NCBI RefSeq assembly: GCF_001723175.1
Contig: NC_064652.1
Span: 992,001-1,056,000, forward strand
Reading direction: 5' to 3'
Source: Penicillium oxalicum
Lineage: Eukaryota > Ascomycota > Eurotiomycetes > Eurotiales > Aspergillaceae
DNA length: 64,000 nt
This document shows, one piece after another, positions 11,507 through 23,653 of this stretch. Position 1 is the first letter of the stretch; each line of letters starts with the position of its first letter. The notes beneath the pieces were generated by a model. The model had not been told where the DNA came from, searched no databases, and worked only from the letters and a program-made list of their open reading frames with translations. Position numbers and translations under genes: made by a program.

Positions 11507-14500
11507 TTATTGCGCGTTTGGGACAGTGCCGTTCTTGTGCGGCTCATTGCGAGGATTGGCCGAGCCATCGGTCTCACGAGGTTTGCTGTTGATCTGTGCC
11601 GCGATCTGCGACTGCTTGAAACGCTCGAAGCTCTCGACGTCATGGTGTTGAGCGGCCCAAAGCTCGTCCACCGTTAACCCGAGCTTTTCAAAAGTGTCTT
11701 CGGCCCCAGAGCTGTCGAATGGGGATTGGGACTGTTGTTCGTGCAGCCGCTCAAGTTTCTTCCGCAGTGCCACAAGGTGAGACGCCTCATCGTCGGGATC
11801 GCCTGAGCCCGATGGAGGGTTGAGGAAATCGCGCCGAAGGTTTTGACCGAGACGATGGACATGACCTTCTTCCGATGTCATTGCGCGAGAATGTAGCGAA
11901 GTCATGGAGCTGGTCCGCGAGAGGTGAATCGCATATTGATCTGTTTCTTCATCGTCGATCGCATTCTCGTTATCAACAAGATAGTTGTTCATGATGTCAC
12001 TGGCACTGGGGCCGGTGGCACCTTCACTGGAATGTTGCGAGATATTGTCCGGGGCAGCCGATGCTGGAGCAGGCTGAGGAACAATACGGGTCTCTGGGTA
12101 TTCGTCTTCGAACCGTTGAATCATTCTCTGGAGCGTGAAATCCAGGAATTGCAGACGTCCTATAACTCAATTAGATACTGATGCAAAACCCGATCGCTAG
12201 CGACGGTGTACTCACTGTAGTTCGCGTCGTTACCCAGTCGATCCTCACGAATGAGGGCAGTCTGGATCCGAGCTCGGATGTTCCGCGCAGAGTCCAACAG
12301 ATTTTTCGACATGTCCCGAGGTCGCTTCGTCGCAACGCCTCGCGACTTCGGCCGCCGGGGTGTAGCAGTACCGCTTGCAGGGGCCGACGCGTCTCCGAGA
12401 TTGTCGCTACCGTCTTGGTTCAAGTTGCCGAGACAGACACCCAATGCCTTCACCACACCTGTGCCGCCAATCACATAATCTTCATCTGGGGCAGCATCAG
12501 CTTCCTCGTCATAGGCGTCTTCTAATCCGTTCGAGTGGCCGACGATATGTTGTAGAATTTCTGGCACGGGGACATCCTTCGTTGGAGAGGTATTGATGGA
12601 CTCGGAAAGTTCCTCGGCAATTGCTCCACCTTCGAGATTTCGAAGGGAATAGGCCACAATCTGGGATGCAAGAGCCTTGACAACTTCATTGCTTTCGGCT
12701 GATGGAATGTCAATGTCAACGGCAATGATAGTCCTCGACACACGGACAGCGGTCATCATGGAGGCATAGACGGCACAGGCCTCTTCTTGGACAGCCGGGT
12801 CTGTACTCGAGGCAAGCGCGGCGATCTGTGGGTTCTCCAAGATGCTCAGGTGGCAGAGGCTTGGACACTCTGGAAGAATTTCAGCAAGTCCGATCACATG
12901 GTCGGGTGACATGTCAACATCTGCCAGGTGGATACGCTTCAACGACCTCATCTTGGGCAAGAACCGTCTGAAAGCCGCCAATGAGCTCGGCTGGGAAGAG
13001 AATAAATCTGGATTGTGAGAAACGTCCAAAAATCTGAGGTTGTTGAGCCGAGAAAGAGACTGTAACAGTGGACAAATGACAGAGGGATTCAAAGAGCAGT
13101 CTGCAAGGCTGATTGCGAAAAGGGGCTGCTCAGGTTCAATGGCAGAGGCGATCAGATCAAGGTCGTCTTTGATGGGGTTCCCCCCCAGGTCTAGGCCTTC
13201 ACAAAAGTCGTCCTTGAGATAGTCAACCACGTGGCGCAGGCCTTCTCGGGTGAGACCATTATTCGCGAGGCCCAAGCGTCGCAGCTTCATCTTTGCTACG
13301 GCGGCACAGATCTGCTTCACTTGGTCTGTTGAGGGCATGCACTCGCTCAGTAACAGCTCTTCGAGATGATCACCCCCAAAGCGTTCCCCTAAGGCTTCAG
13401 CAAACACGGCGCAAGCATCGAAGGGTGGCGCTGGGTTCGGTCCTGCAGGATTGTCGGTTGGCGCCCGAACCTTGGGGAAAGGAATTCCAGATAGGTCGAT
13501 GGCCTTAAGTGATCTTGATAAGTGGACAAAAAGACTGATGTGGCGCCATCCTTCCCGCCCGATTTTCGGATTGTCCTTGAGCGAGAGCTTCTCGACCACG
13601 CCCCAGCGCACGTTCTTTACGACTGGTGAGTCGGGTTTGCGGGCCCGGCGACGTCGATAACGCATCTGCTCGACTGTCTTCGTGGACAGCAGACCCGACA
13701 GGATGGCGCGAATCGATTCATCATTCAAAGAGCAATTTTCAAGAATCAGTTTGCGGACGGGCACAACCGCAAGCCAGTCGCTGAACGTGGCAATGTCTTG
13801 AATTGTCATGGGGAAGTTGCTGAGATCCAATGCAGCCACAGTGCCAGGAGATTCAGCCAATGTTGACGAGGGTGAGGAAATTTCATCGACAATCCTTTTG
13901 AGCACAGGTGTTTCGCGAAGTTGACAACAGCGACGGTAGATTCGCACCGGGTCCGTCGTGGGGTGGCTCTGTGTTTTTGATCGCGAAAGGCCCGCTACGG
14001 ATGCGCGGTGGTCTTCCTCGTCGTCTTCTCCCTGCAGCTGCAGAGGGATCGTGCCGTTGGCGACAGCTTGCCTGCGTTTTCGCTCCTTACGTTCCTTGCG
14101 CTCTTCCTCTGAGCGCTTCTTCTTTTCTTGCTTTCGTGTCGTATCTTTTACCTCGCCCGGAGCTGCTGGATCGACAGCTGCGCCGCCTGTCGACGACTCG
14201 CTGAGAGTGGGCGCTTGGCTCGGAGCATCTGAGCCTTGTGTCTTAGCTGGCGTCGCTGTGGGTAAAGCTTCCTTGCTACTCCCGGTATGTTCAGGCTGTT
14301 TGGGTGCTACGGATGCTGCATGGTTGTTCTCTCTGCCTTCTGGCTTCTTTGCTTTTTGACGATTCGATTCCGGCAAAGACTGCCGTAGCTGATTAGTTGG
14401 GGGGGCGTCTTCGTCCGAGTCTCTGTGAGAGATGCCTGCAATTTCCACATCGACACAGAATGCCACCCGATTGAGCTTGGCTTGTTTAAGGTCTGTGACC

Positions 14501-15180
14501 TTGCATCGGTCTCGTCCTTGATCGACGTTCATCACGCGGCGTGGGCAGACGGCACTGTTAGCAGGAAGCTTCGGGAGTCCTCCCGGGTTGGATGAGAACT
14601 TGCGCAGCGCATTGTGAATGAATGAGGCTCCTTTGGGCGAAGTAGAGCTTGGGATATTATTTTCCTCTTTCTTTTCAGCCTCACGGTCCTTGGGAAAATA
14701 GGCTGCCCCGAACGGGTTATGCGCATCGAGCGGCGACGTTGCTTTGGGACTCGCGGGACTTCCTTTCAGGGTTGATTGCGACGGAGGTGTCGACCCTGAT
14801 GAGAATTTGGAGCTCAGACTAGATATCCATGAATTTCTCCGTCCCACCGGCTTGGGGCTGCTTCTCTGTACGGTGGGAGACTGGCTCGACGTTTGCGACT
14901 TGACGGGCTCCGCTGGCTTGTCAGCCTTTTCGGGCTTCTCTTCGGGTTGCTTGTCTACAGAACTGTCTGGGATCGGGCGCGACTCTTTCGAGGTGGGCGG
15001 GTCCACGGGCGTACTGTTCGAACGAGACCTCCGATGGGACGTCGATATCGCAGGCGCCGAATCTCGCTCGGCAGAAGGCTTATCGTTCGTGGTGGATGTA
15101 GCTGACTTGGTTCGCGAGAGATGGTCTAGAAGAGACAGCAGTGAGTGATTGCGCTCGACTCCCTTTTGCGCCAGCTCCAT
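11507..15180 (-). CDS. Large leucine-rich-repeat (RNI-like) protein
   Basis: About 1,205 residues in two exons: 12216-15180 and 11507-12159, with a GT-AG intron of 56 nt joining NDANY to RRLQFLDFTLQRMIQRF. The N-terminal ~430 residues are disordered, rich in Ser, Pro and Lys, including RRNSWISSLSSKFSSGSTPP and a KKKRSEEERKERKERKRR basic run. Residues ~450-850 contain ribonuclease-inhibitor-like leucine repeats (for example LRRLGLANNGLTREGLRHV and LRFLDVSHNPDLF). The C-terminus has another disordered acidic part and a coiled coil (LVALRKKLERLHEQQ). Similar long fungal proteins have been annotated as Mhp1-like cell-wall or microtubule-associated proteins, but I cannot confirm that. Probably a scaffold. 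Confidence 0.8.
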
Positions 15181-17457
15181 CGCCGACAGCGAGGCTCTCG
15201 GAAATCCACCGGGATAGAGGTAAAGACACCGGCCACTGACCTTTCTGCGAGTGATGAAGCCAGCTCACATCGACGGTCTGAACACCGTCCATCTTGGGTT
15301 CGTACTCCCAGTTACGGTTCTGCTCGCACAAATGCCAAAGGAGGGTTTGCCGGCGGGCACGGGGCCTACGTTCTGGTTGACCAGTTGTGCGATTGTGTGG
15401 CGCAGGATCGAGGTCGAATGGCAGGAGAGGCCTAGAGCGGATGACGCATCATTTGGCTGATCCCCGCTTCGTGTTGGAACCCTGCACTCGAATGCTTTGA
15501 ATAACGCTTCGAGGTGGTCAGCAAATCCAAATGCTGATCCGCACACCGGTCTGTGGTTGATAATAATCGCCCAGGGTGAGTGAGCGTCTTTGGGCCAGAA
15601 TCCGGGGGTGTCGCAGCCCAGCGAAATTCCCCCAAGTCCAGTACTGCTCGTGACTAGAGTACTATCGCCGTGGCGGTGGGGCACACACCGTCCGTGGAAC
15701 AGGATGCACCAGCGCCGTTTCCTGGCAGACCGTTTACGTTGATCTCGTGCAGGCAAAGTGCAGGTTCAATGGAGTGGCTCAGAGGGTGCCATGCTACTGT
15801 GCGAGGATCTGAGTCCGAGGACCGCGTTGATAAAAGGGAGGGGGGGGGGGGGGAGGGGTGATTGATTGGGGTTAGAGGGATATCCTGGAGAATCCTCAAA
15901 AGTGGCGCGAGGAAGCGACCGGAACAGGGAGTGGAGATGATGAGAAATAAGGTAGCCCGGAGGTCAGCACCTGGACGGAAGTACATCCTTCGTCAGACGT
16001 GATCGATGATGGTGACATAATTTCTTTCTCTCTTCCAGATTGGGTCTAGTCCGGTCCCAGGCTAGGATCCGGTCAGCACGCAGTTGCCCCGGGGCTCTCC
16101 ACCTTTCAGGAGCGGTCTCTCTTTCCGACCAAGTCGAGTCCTCTTCCAGACTGGTGATATCTGGATCATACACGTGCTCGGCATAGGTGGCCTCCCCTGG
16201 CTTGGCTATAGTTGGTACCTGACTGTAGACGTGCCACTCGCTGTAACAGTCGCTAGTCCTCGAGGCCCTTCTTTCGCCGATGTTCGAACCCTCCACGGCC
16301 AGTGCGAAAAAGCCAAAATGTGAAGGGACTCCACCACGCACGTGAGGGGTTTGTGCTCCTTCTGGATTCTTCGACTATTCCAATCGCAGAACAGTGTACT
16401 AACACCACATCTTCCTGACGAAAAGAAGAGGGCGTCTTCCGGGGGCAGTCGTGATATTATTGGGTGGCAGACATCGTCAAGACCATAAATTCGTGCTTGA
16501 ACGTTGATTTGGTGACTTTAAATCCGACGTCTACTTCGAAACTTGTGCTTCGGCTGGACTGGCAGGCTTCGCCAGTTGATCTAGTAATAGCGAACGCGGG
16601 ATGTGGACCATGGCCTAGGTAGTCACTGGCCAGAGGTCGCTCCTGTAGTGCCGATCGACTGTCTGGACCCGGACCTACGTTCTGCTTCCTAGTTCGACGG
16701 GGGGACTTATCCGGGGATGTTGACTATCAACTCCGGTGCATTGAAAATGGCTAGGTAGGTCCAGAGTCCACCACAAAGTACAACCCAATTAGGGGAGGCA
16801 CCAACAGGCGCGCTTGCTATGCTCGGAAAAGGGAATTCCATCGGTCGAGAAAATGATGCTTCGCAGTGGAGGTCTTGACCGCCATGTCTTTGGATTCAAC
16901 GCTGATGCCGGGTAACAGCCTAGGGGTTTGGATACATGTTTGAATACAAACTTCAGACTGGGGCTGGCACAATAGCAACGTGGGCTTTGTATATGTTTTC
17001 CAGGTGAATAGGTAGGCTTGTATGGGACATGAACTGACACCACGTTACGAATTTTCATTAATACCTTACAACCTGCCTAAGGTTACTCGAGTGTCCTGCT
17101 GGAAACCCCGGACGGTGTGTACCTACCTGGTAGTGGTAGTATATTTCAGTGGGCGCCTCCCTAGTTCCTTCATTCGAGCAACGCTGCATTGTCGGCATGA
17201 ATTCTCAAGTTATTCGATGTTTCACCTGAACTCCATCATGATAGAGACGGTGGAAGTCCAACTTTGCCTGCGATGGGATAGAAGGTGGACAATGGAACAA
17301 GCGCAAACCATCTGAAGAGTTCGATTGAAATTCAAGTCCTGATTATCATTGTACCGATGGCCGAATGAGCGGGTCGCTGACTGGACCTCGCAAATTTCTC
17401 ATACTGTCAGAAACAAATGAAACTTATATTTTAGATTTTCAAAAATTTTCACTACCA
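15181..17457. other. Gene-poor 2.3 kb stretch
   Basis: The first part is the promoter/5' UTR of the leucine-rich-repeat gene. A 14-base G homopolymer lies at 15840-15853. From about 16.6 kb the sequence becomes AT-richer and contains repeated TAGGTAG/CTACCTA words. Short frames occur on both strands, none with a recognisable product. Confidence 0.5.
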
Positions 17458-17537
17458 GCATCAGTAGTACAACGGTTAGTATACACGCCTTCCACGTTTG
17501 TGAGTGTGTGACCGGGGTTCGACTCCCCGCTGATGCA
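17458..17537 (+). tRNA. tRNA-Gly(UCC), copy 1, with apparent 8-nt intron
   Basis: An 80-base cloverleaf: acceptor GCATCAG pairs perfectly with CTGATGC plus discriminator A. D stem GTAC/GTAT, anticodon stem CACGC/GTGTG, T stem CGGGG/CCCCG with loop TTCGACT (B box). The anticodon loop is CTTCCA...A with anticodon TCC. Eight extra bases (CGTTTGTG) sit after position 37, the canonical place for nuclear tRNA introns; without them the molecule is a standard 72-mer. T-rich tracts directly downstream serve as a pol III terminator. This is the only copy of the three with an intact 3-70 pair. Confidence 0.85.
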
Positions 17538-18350
17538 TGTTTTTGTTTTTCCCCCTCACTGTCTTCCTCCGTTGCTTGGTCGCCGTAGCCCTTCTACATT
17601 GCTCTGTAATTTTATTTTCGCAAACTTTCACTCCTTTCTTCACGCTCCGCTCCACGTAGTAAGGATTGCGCTAGCCCATGCCCGTGCTGTTGGCGTACCT
17701 TCTGCACCAAGTTGTCTACCAACGGCTAAGTAGCTTTGGGTTGTGAGGGCTTCTTTGGAAAATGTTCGCTGCCAGGTGGAATGTGGCCTGTTACCGTGCC
17801 CGTCCCGGTGTGTACAGATGGGACCAGTAGCGTCTTAATATATACTGCAAAAACATACAGACTTGAGGAACATGATTCATGGCAGTACCTCTGACCGACA
17901 GACATGTTTCATCGCCGAGTTTAGTTACAGGAAGCTTGAGTATGCACCAGTACGTCAATTCTTACATATATAACTTACTTGCCGTGGTGAGTACCAGGGG
18001 TCGCAGAATTAAAATGAAAGGACTTCAAATCACTTGAATCTTGGATTGAAAATGTTTTTATTGAATCCCATACGATGGTTTTAATTATCTGCAATACGAA
18101 ATTGCGAGCTTGCCGATAGGCCAAAGGTACCTGAGCCAACTAGGCTTGTACACACATTCCGGAGGCGGCGAATTTTAATGTTATTCTACCTACTCAGCAC
18201 CCAGATATCACTCTATTTGCCAATTGGCGAAAGGCTCCACAAGGTAAGAATTCTTCGAGAACGCTGAAACTAAAGTAGCCGATATCTCTCAACCACCTTG
18301 CGGGGAACGCGTATTGTGAAGATCCAAAGGGCAAAAACAAGAAAAACTTA
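17538..18350. other. Spacer between tRNA copies 1 and 2
   Basis: About 810 bases of AT-rich sequence with no supported gene. It separates a plus-strand and a minus-strand tRNA-Gly copy. Confidence 0.5.
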
Positions 18351-18430
18351 TGCATCAGCGGGGAGTCGAACCCCGGTCACACACTCTCAAATATGGAAGG
18401 CGTGTATACTAACCGTTGTACTACTGAAGC
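18351..18430 (-). tRNA. tRNA-Gly(UCC), copy 2, with apparent 8-nt intron
   Basis: Same 80-base fold as copy 1 on the opposite strand. Outside the intron it differs from copy 1 at one place: acceptor GCTTCAG instead of GCATCAG, which leaves a T-T mismatch at pair 3-70. The eight bases after position 37 are TATTTGAG instead of CGTTTGTG, so sequence divergence is concentrated in the putative intron. T-rich sequence follows the 3' end on the minus strand. Confidence 0.8.
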
Positions 18431-19992
18431 TTTGGATGTGAGTTAGAGTCCAACTGCAAATTATATGGACCAAACCTTTTCGACCAATGGAGTCAGCTTG
18501 TCAGCTTGTCAGTGTGTTGAACTTTCAGTTTGTCAATAGCACAAGAAGGGTCACGATTGAAGCATCTTTACACGGAAAAATTGTAACATTCAAGTCTCTA
18601 CCTAACGAATAGATTTGAAAACTTCGGTAATCCTATCATCTAGCATACTAGTAGCGCCCAGACAGTCGGACCTGAATAAACCAAAGATCTCGGACCATCG
18701 ATATCAATACTTCAATATCTCCCAAGCTTCCAGAATCCAGAGACTATATCGGGAAAGCACTGAAACAACATAGGCTGGTATGATATGCTGGGTCTTGAAG
18801 TTACGAATTCCCTGGGGCTAGCCTGCGAGCCTTTTCCCTCGGTCTTCTGAACCCTGGTTCAGGAGATGACTTATCGTACCGCGACTCTTGAAGGCACCTA
18901 GGGACGTTGCAACATAATGCGTACATGGTGGCTTTTGCTCACTGTCTCTGCAGGACCACCCCACTAGAGAAGCCCCGACTCCTTCATCCATTTAGCGAGT
19001 AAGCTCAATCAATACGCAGAGCCATCTTGAAACTCTCAATCCAGCTCCGGAACAGCAGCGGCTAGCCATCAAATTCATCCCTGAAGCAGTCTACATTGGA
19101 TATTTCGAAAACTCATGATAATGAACACATCAAAAATTGGCCATGTACATAACTCCAATCTCTATGGGTGAGATACCAAACAGTATCAGAGGCCTTCCGC
19201 TGCTCGAGCGGCTTCTTCAAGTAAACGTAACAGATCATCCAAAGGTAGCTACTTTCTGTCTGAGTCAGTATTTTTGGAGCGTCTAGATCGCCCTTCGTGA
19301 TGGAGCAGCTTTCGCACATGTGTCTTGAGGTAAGACCCTTCTCTGTAAGATTTTGCCGTCACTTGGTGTTTTTAGCTTGCGTTCGCTCCCTTGGCTACAG
19401 TTTAGCAAGCCAACGGTGATACAAGTCATTGCACTACCTGTAACGATAGTCTTGAAGCGCATTCTCTCATTGTAACTCGGTCATGTGGTAGTTGAGCTAG
19501 AAATCGTGCGTGCATTGACAACTGGCGTTCCCCCAAGTTTTCTCAGACGTGATGCTTCTCTAACTTGTCACTCGAAGTTGGTCATGCACTGTCCTGCAAG
19601 TCCTAGCGCTTTTCTTACATCCTGTGTGCAGAGCAAGCTCAATTCATACTCTACTAAGATTCGTAGAATTTTGTGAGAGAGGATCAGGAAAGACAATGTC
19701 ACTCAGATTCGGAATAGATGATGGGAGAAGATGAATTGGGTTCCTACGCCTTGTGGACGATTCGAAGAAGACTTGCTAGTGAAATAAAAGTTAGTATGTG
19801 GTTTCAAAATGCTAAATCTTGCCGATTCAGAAAAGTCTACTGGTATAGCTTTTATGATATATGCGGAGGGCTGAAACCCTTGGGTGACATGCCCAGGTCC
19901 ACGGCCCCAGCAACACAGAGCCGTGGCTGCAGGTTAGGGCTTCTTGTCGGAGGATGCGTGTCGGGAACATTCAAAAATAAGAGAAAAAAATA
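18431..19992. other. AT-rich gene-free stretch between tRNA copies 2 and 3
   Basis: About 1.56 kb, AT-rich, with no open frame that I can support. Flanking bases beyond copies 2 and 3 are similar for a few nucleotides, suggesting a local duplication of the tRNA with a little flanking DNA. Confidence 0.5.
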
Positions 19993-20072
19993 TGCATCAG
20001 CGGGGAGTCGAACCCCGGTCACACACTCACAAACGTGGAAGGCGTGTATACTAACCGTTGTACTACTGAAGC
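19993..20072 (-). tRNA. tRNA-Gly(UCC), copy 3, with apparent 8-nt intron
   Basis: 80 bases, same fold as copies 1 and 2. It has the GCTTCAG acceptor of copy 2 (T-T at pair 3-70) but the CGTTTGTG intron of copy 1. The mature anticodon loop would be CTTCCAA with anticodon TCC. A/T-rich sequence with T runs follows on the minus strand as terminator. Confidence 0.8.
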
Positions 20073-21087
20073 TCTGGATACTAAAAGCTGAGACAATAAA
20101 TATATAATCCATAGACGTAATCTCCATATCAAGGTAGTCCTATTGCTCAATGAATCATGGGGTTGTTTTGACAGGAATGGCAATGTCCGATTGTTAACGC
20201 ATTGAACGTATATGCGGAACCGTTACAACACTGATGCTTCGATGTGGGTCTGAGCAATAGGCATCCCTTAATAATAATAATATCAATCAAGCTTCCATGT
20301 CATCTCGAGGATAAGTGTGGTCAGTCCAATGGACATTTGGCATGTCTTTTTGAGAGCTAGAAAGTGTATCTCCTCCGATGATTTGTCTAAATATTGTCTT
20401 CATAATGCATCTATTAGAGACAGAACCTGAATCCAAGGTCTACTGTGACGCCTGATCAAAAATTTGGCAGTCGACAGGACTTGTTTGAAGATCGCTGGTG
20501 GACTGTTCCAAATCTCGCATAGCCGTCACATCTGTATTTCTCAATGAGGAAGCCGATATCCCCCGCCTTGCGGCCCCGGATCAAAGTTTTCGGATCTGAG
20601 TCATCCCATTTACTCACGCCGAAAATTGTTAGTGAAGATGACTCCGAAATACGAGTGATTGTGGAACTGGTTAATCGTTTCCGCGGACGCGGCCAGTGAA
20701 AAACCAGCAGCACAGACAGCATCAATTCGCAAGGGAACATTTGCGCCGCATTGGCATGACGCATGGATTGGCCACAGGCCTCCAGGCTAAGCCGAATCGG
20801 GAGCCCGCCCAGAGGGGAGAGGACAATCCAGATGGATAGACATCTGCACATATCGATTGTGTTACACACGAAAAAGGGACATCAAAATTTCTTGTGGCGA
20901 TTGCATAGAGAAAACTCAATATCAGTGGATTTGTGGCGGTGGAAAAGTCACACTGCCAAATGTGGAGGTTGTCCTTCATCAAGCTTTAAATGAACCTAGC
21001 CCTTCCCCATGTCGGCATTCGAGCTGAAGGACGCCGCAGCGACCCCAAATCGGACTTCGACTCAATATCGCACGAGAGAAGAGACGC
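20073..21087. other. Spacer upstream of the ABC-F gene
   Basis: About 1 kb. It includes a short TAA microsatellite near 20270 and a 137-codon minus-strand frame (20456-20869) with no recognisable domain, which I do not call. The ABC-F promoter should lie in the last few hundred bases; an upstream ATG at 21009 opens a 47-codon frame that could be an upstream exon or leader ORF. Confidence 0.45.
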
Positions 21088-23653
21088 ATGATGACACCAG
21101 CTCCTACGATCCTTGCCACGTGCAAGCAGACGCGATTCCATCTTCTCGATGAGAACCCGTCGAATGAGGTAGGTAGACCCACAGAACCGAGCGTCCCAAA
21201 CCACAACAGTGTCTGACTTGATGCAAACGTGCCCTCGCAAAGGTTGACGTCGAGGGTCTTTTTATCACGATTGCCTCGGATGGATCCGAAAACGGACACG
21301 ACTCTACGACATTAAAATCTAAAGCGAAGTCAAAAATCAAGACAGTGGGAAAAGAGCTTATATCGGATGCCCATCTGCGTTTGAAGGGTGGCATTCACTA
21401 TGGCCTCCTCGGTCGCAATGGGACTGGAAAGTCCAGTATGCATAACCACGGATGAAAGCGCGATCAAGAAGCTGGCGCTAATGACCGTCTTTGTTTGATA
21501 GCGCTCCTCAGGGCAATGGCTGACAAGCTCATTCCGGGCATTCCACATGTGAGCCGGATTTCTATCCTCCAGCAAACCGGGATCGATGATGAGTCCGGAG
21601 GCTATGGAAAGCTGCGACTGGACAGTACCGTTCTGGATGCTGTACTGGGTAGTGACGAGACGAAGAATGAGATCACGCGCACAGTAGGACGTATGGCAGA
21701 TCGACCAATGACTCTGCATCTTGACACAATCGCTAATCCAACGCAGTTCTGTCAAAAAGCTTCGACAGCGAAGACCCCCTCGAACCAGTGAGAGCAATTC
21801 GAAAGCTCCAGCACCAGCAAGCCGAGAGAAATCTATTCCTTGCCAATAAGAATGCGAATCTCAAAAGCGGCGCGAGAGGATTTCAGGCAAGGAAAGATCT
21901 CAAGTCGGCCGAGGCGAAGTTGGAAACGGCAAGCGAGCGGTATGAGATTGTGCCAGTGAATGTAGATTTCACTGCAATTGCAAGAGGAATTTAGATACTA
22001 ACTGAATATCCTTATCTCCAGGCTCGCTCAAGATGCCGACACAATCGAAGCTACTGCTGTCCAAGAGGACACAGAGGCCGCAGCTGAGACGCTTCACAAC
22101 CTCCAGGCCCAACTCGAAGATGCAAGTCTCTTTACTCTGCCCTCACTCCACACAACCGGCAGCAGGAACTAATTCACCCCAAGATCAACCTGACAGAGAT
22201 GGAGAAAGAAGCTCGCCGAGTTTTGCTCGGTCTTGGTTTCAAAGAAGAAAACCTGGGAAAGAAAGTTTCCACTCTCTCGGGTGGCTGGCGGATGCGATGT
22301 ATGCTCGCGAGCGTCCTGATTCAGTCGCCCGACATTATGATTCTTGACGAGCCAACCAACTATCTGGACTTACTGGGTGTGATCTGGCTTGAAAATTATC
22401 TCCAACAACTGCGAGAAAGATCCGAGACGACAGTGCTTCTTGTCTCGCATGACCGAGATTTCATCAATGCCGTGTGCGAGGAAATCGTGATCTTACGTGA
22501 CCAGAAACTGACTTATTTTCGGGGAAATCTCGCCGCGTATGAGCAGGACTTTGAAGAACAGAGGCTACGATGGGGACGTATGAAGGAGGCTCAAGAGCGC
22601 CAGATTGCACACATGGAAGCGAGTATCCGCGAAAACTTGAAGGTTGGTAAAAAGACCAACGACGACAACAAGCTTCGACAAGCGAAATCTCGTCAGAAGA
22701 AAGTGGACGACCGGATGGGTCTACAGGTCAACGCCAATGGCCATCGATTCAAGCTCAATCGTGATCTGGTAGGGTATCACTTGACCAGTCGCGCGGAAAT
22801 TGACGTGCCGCAGGAAGAAAAGGGAGCGATCATGGCGATACCCGAGGTGACGGAACTTCGCTTTCCGGGGCCCTTGGTCTCGCTCGAAGGTATCACTTTT
22901 CGATACCAAAGAAATGATCGGGTGATCCTCGACAATATCAATCTCGTGGTTCACATTGGGGATCGGGTGGGCATCATGGGTCTCAACGGAGGTGGTAAGA
23001 CTACTCTGATCCGCATTCTCAACGGCCAGATCTCTGCCTCCCGGGGAAAGGTCACCACTCATCCGCGATTGAAAGTGGGTTACTATGGGCAGCACTCGGT
23101 GGAAGAGCTACAGGAGCGTGGTCAGAACGAGCCTGGTCTGACAGCTCTCAGCCTCCTGGTGGCCGAAACAGACGGGAATCTGAATGAAGGTGCTATTCGT
23201 GGCCTACTTTCGTCCATGGGCTTGGCCGGTCGCATTGCTTCAGACGTTCCAGTAGCCAAATTATCTGGAGGCCAGCTTGTTCGACTCGCTTTGGCACGGA
23301 TTGTTTGGAGCCGTCCTCAGTTGTTGATTCTGGACGAAATTACCACGCATCTTGATTTCCACACAGTCACGGCCTTGGCGACAGCTCTTTCCTCGTTCAA
23401 CGGAGCGATCATTCTGGTTTCTCACGACCGATTCCTCATTCGCTCTGTGGTAGAAGGGAAGCGTGATACCGAGCACAAGCTTGACGAGGATTTCGAGGGG
23501 CTGGATGAGGAGGAGGAGTTGACTGAAGCGAGCCCGCGTCGCCGGTCAGTGTACGTTCTTAAGGCGGGTAAGCTGAGTGAGCAGACTCAAGGCGTGGAGC
23601 AGTTTGAGAAGAGCCTGATCAAGCGAGTACAAAAGTTACTCCACGGAGGCTGA
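21088..23653 (+). CDS. ABC-F family ATPase (two ATP-binding cassettes, no membrane domain)
   Basis: Soluble twin-cassette ATPase of the ABC-F/translation-factor group. Exons 21088-21168, 21243-21435, 21502-21690, 21747-21939, 22022-22121 and 22184-23653 give 741 residues in one frame. The fifth intron (22122-22183) has a GC donor (GCAAGT). Cassette 1: Walker A GRNGTGKST spans an intron; signature STLSGGWRMR; Walker B IMILDEPTNYLD; switch LLVSHDRDF. Charged coiled linker around residues 390-450 (EAQERQIAHMEAS, DNKLRQAKSRQKKVDDR). Cassette 2: Walker A GLNGGGKTT; signature KLSGGQLVRLALAR; Walker B LLILDEITTHLD (Pro and Asn of the usual DEPTNH are Ile and Thr); switch ILVSHDRF. No transmembrane segments. 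The start is uncertain: ATG-ATG at 21088 is the first in frame, but an upstream exon starting at 21009 is possible. Likely binds ribosomes; exact role unknown. Confidence 0.8.

Noticed and set aside
15265..15756. 163-codon minus-strand frame upstream of the leucine-rich-repeat gene
   Set aside because: No domain, and it overlaps the expected 5' UTR/promoter of that gene.
20456..20869. 137-codon minus-strand frame in the tRNA-Gly region
   Set aside because: No domain, no matching neighbour and atypical composition; not enough to call a gene.
21422..22184. ABC-F gene first looked like a pseudogene with several frame breaks
   Set aside because: Every break is explained by an intron with proper borders and phase, one of them GC-AG, so the frame is continuous.
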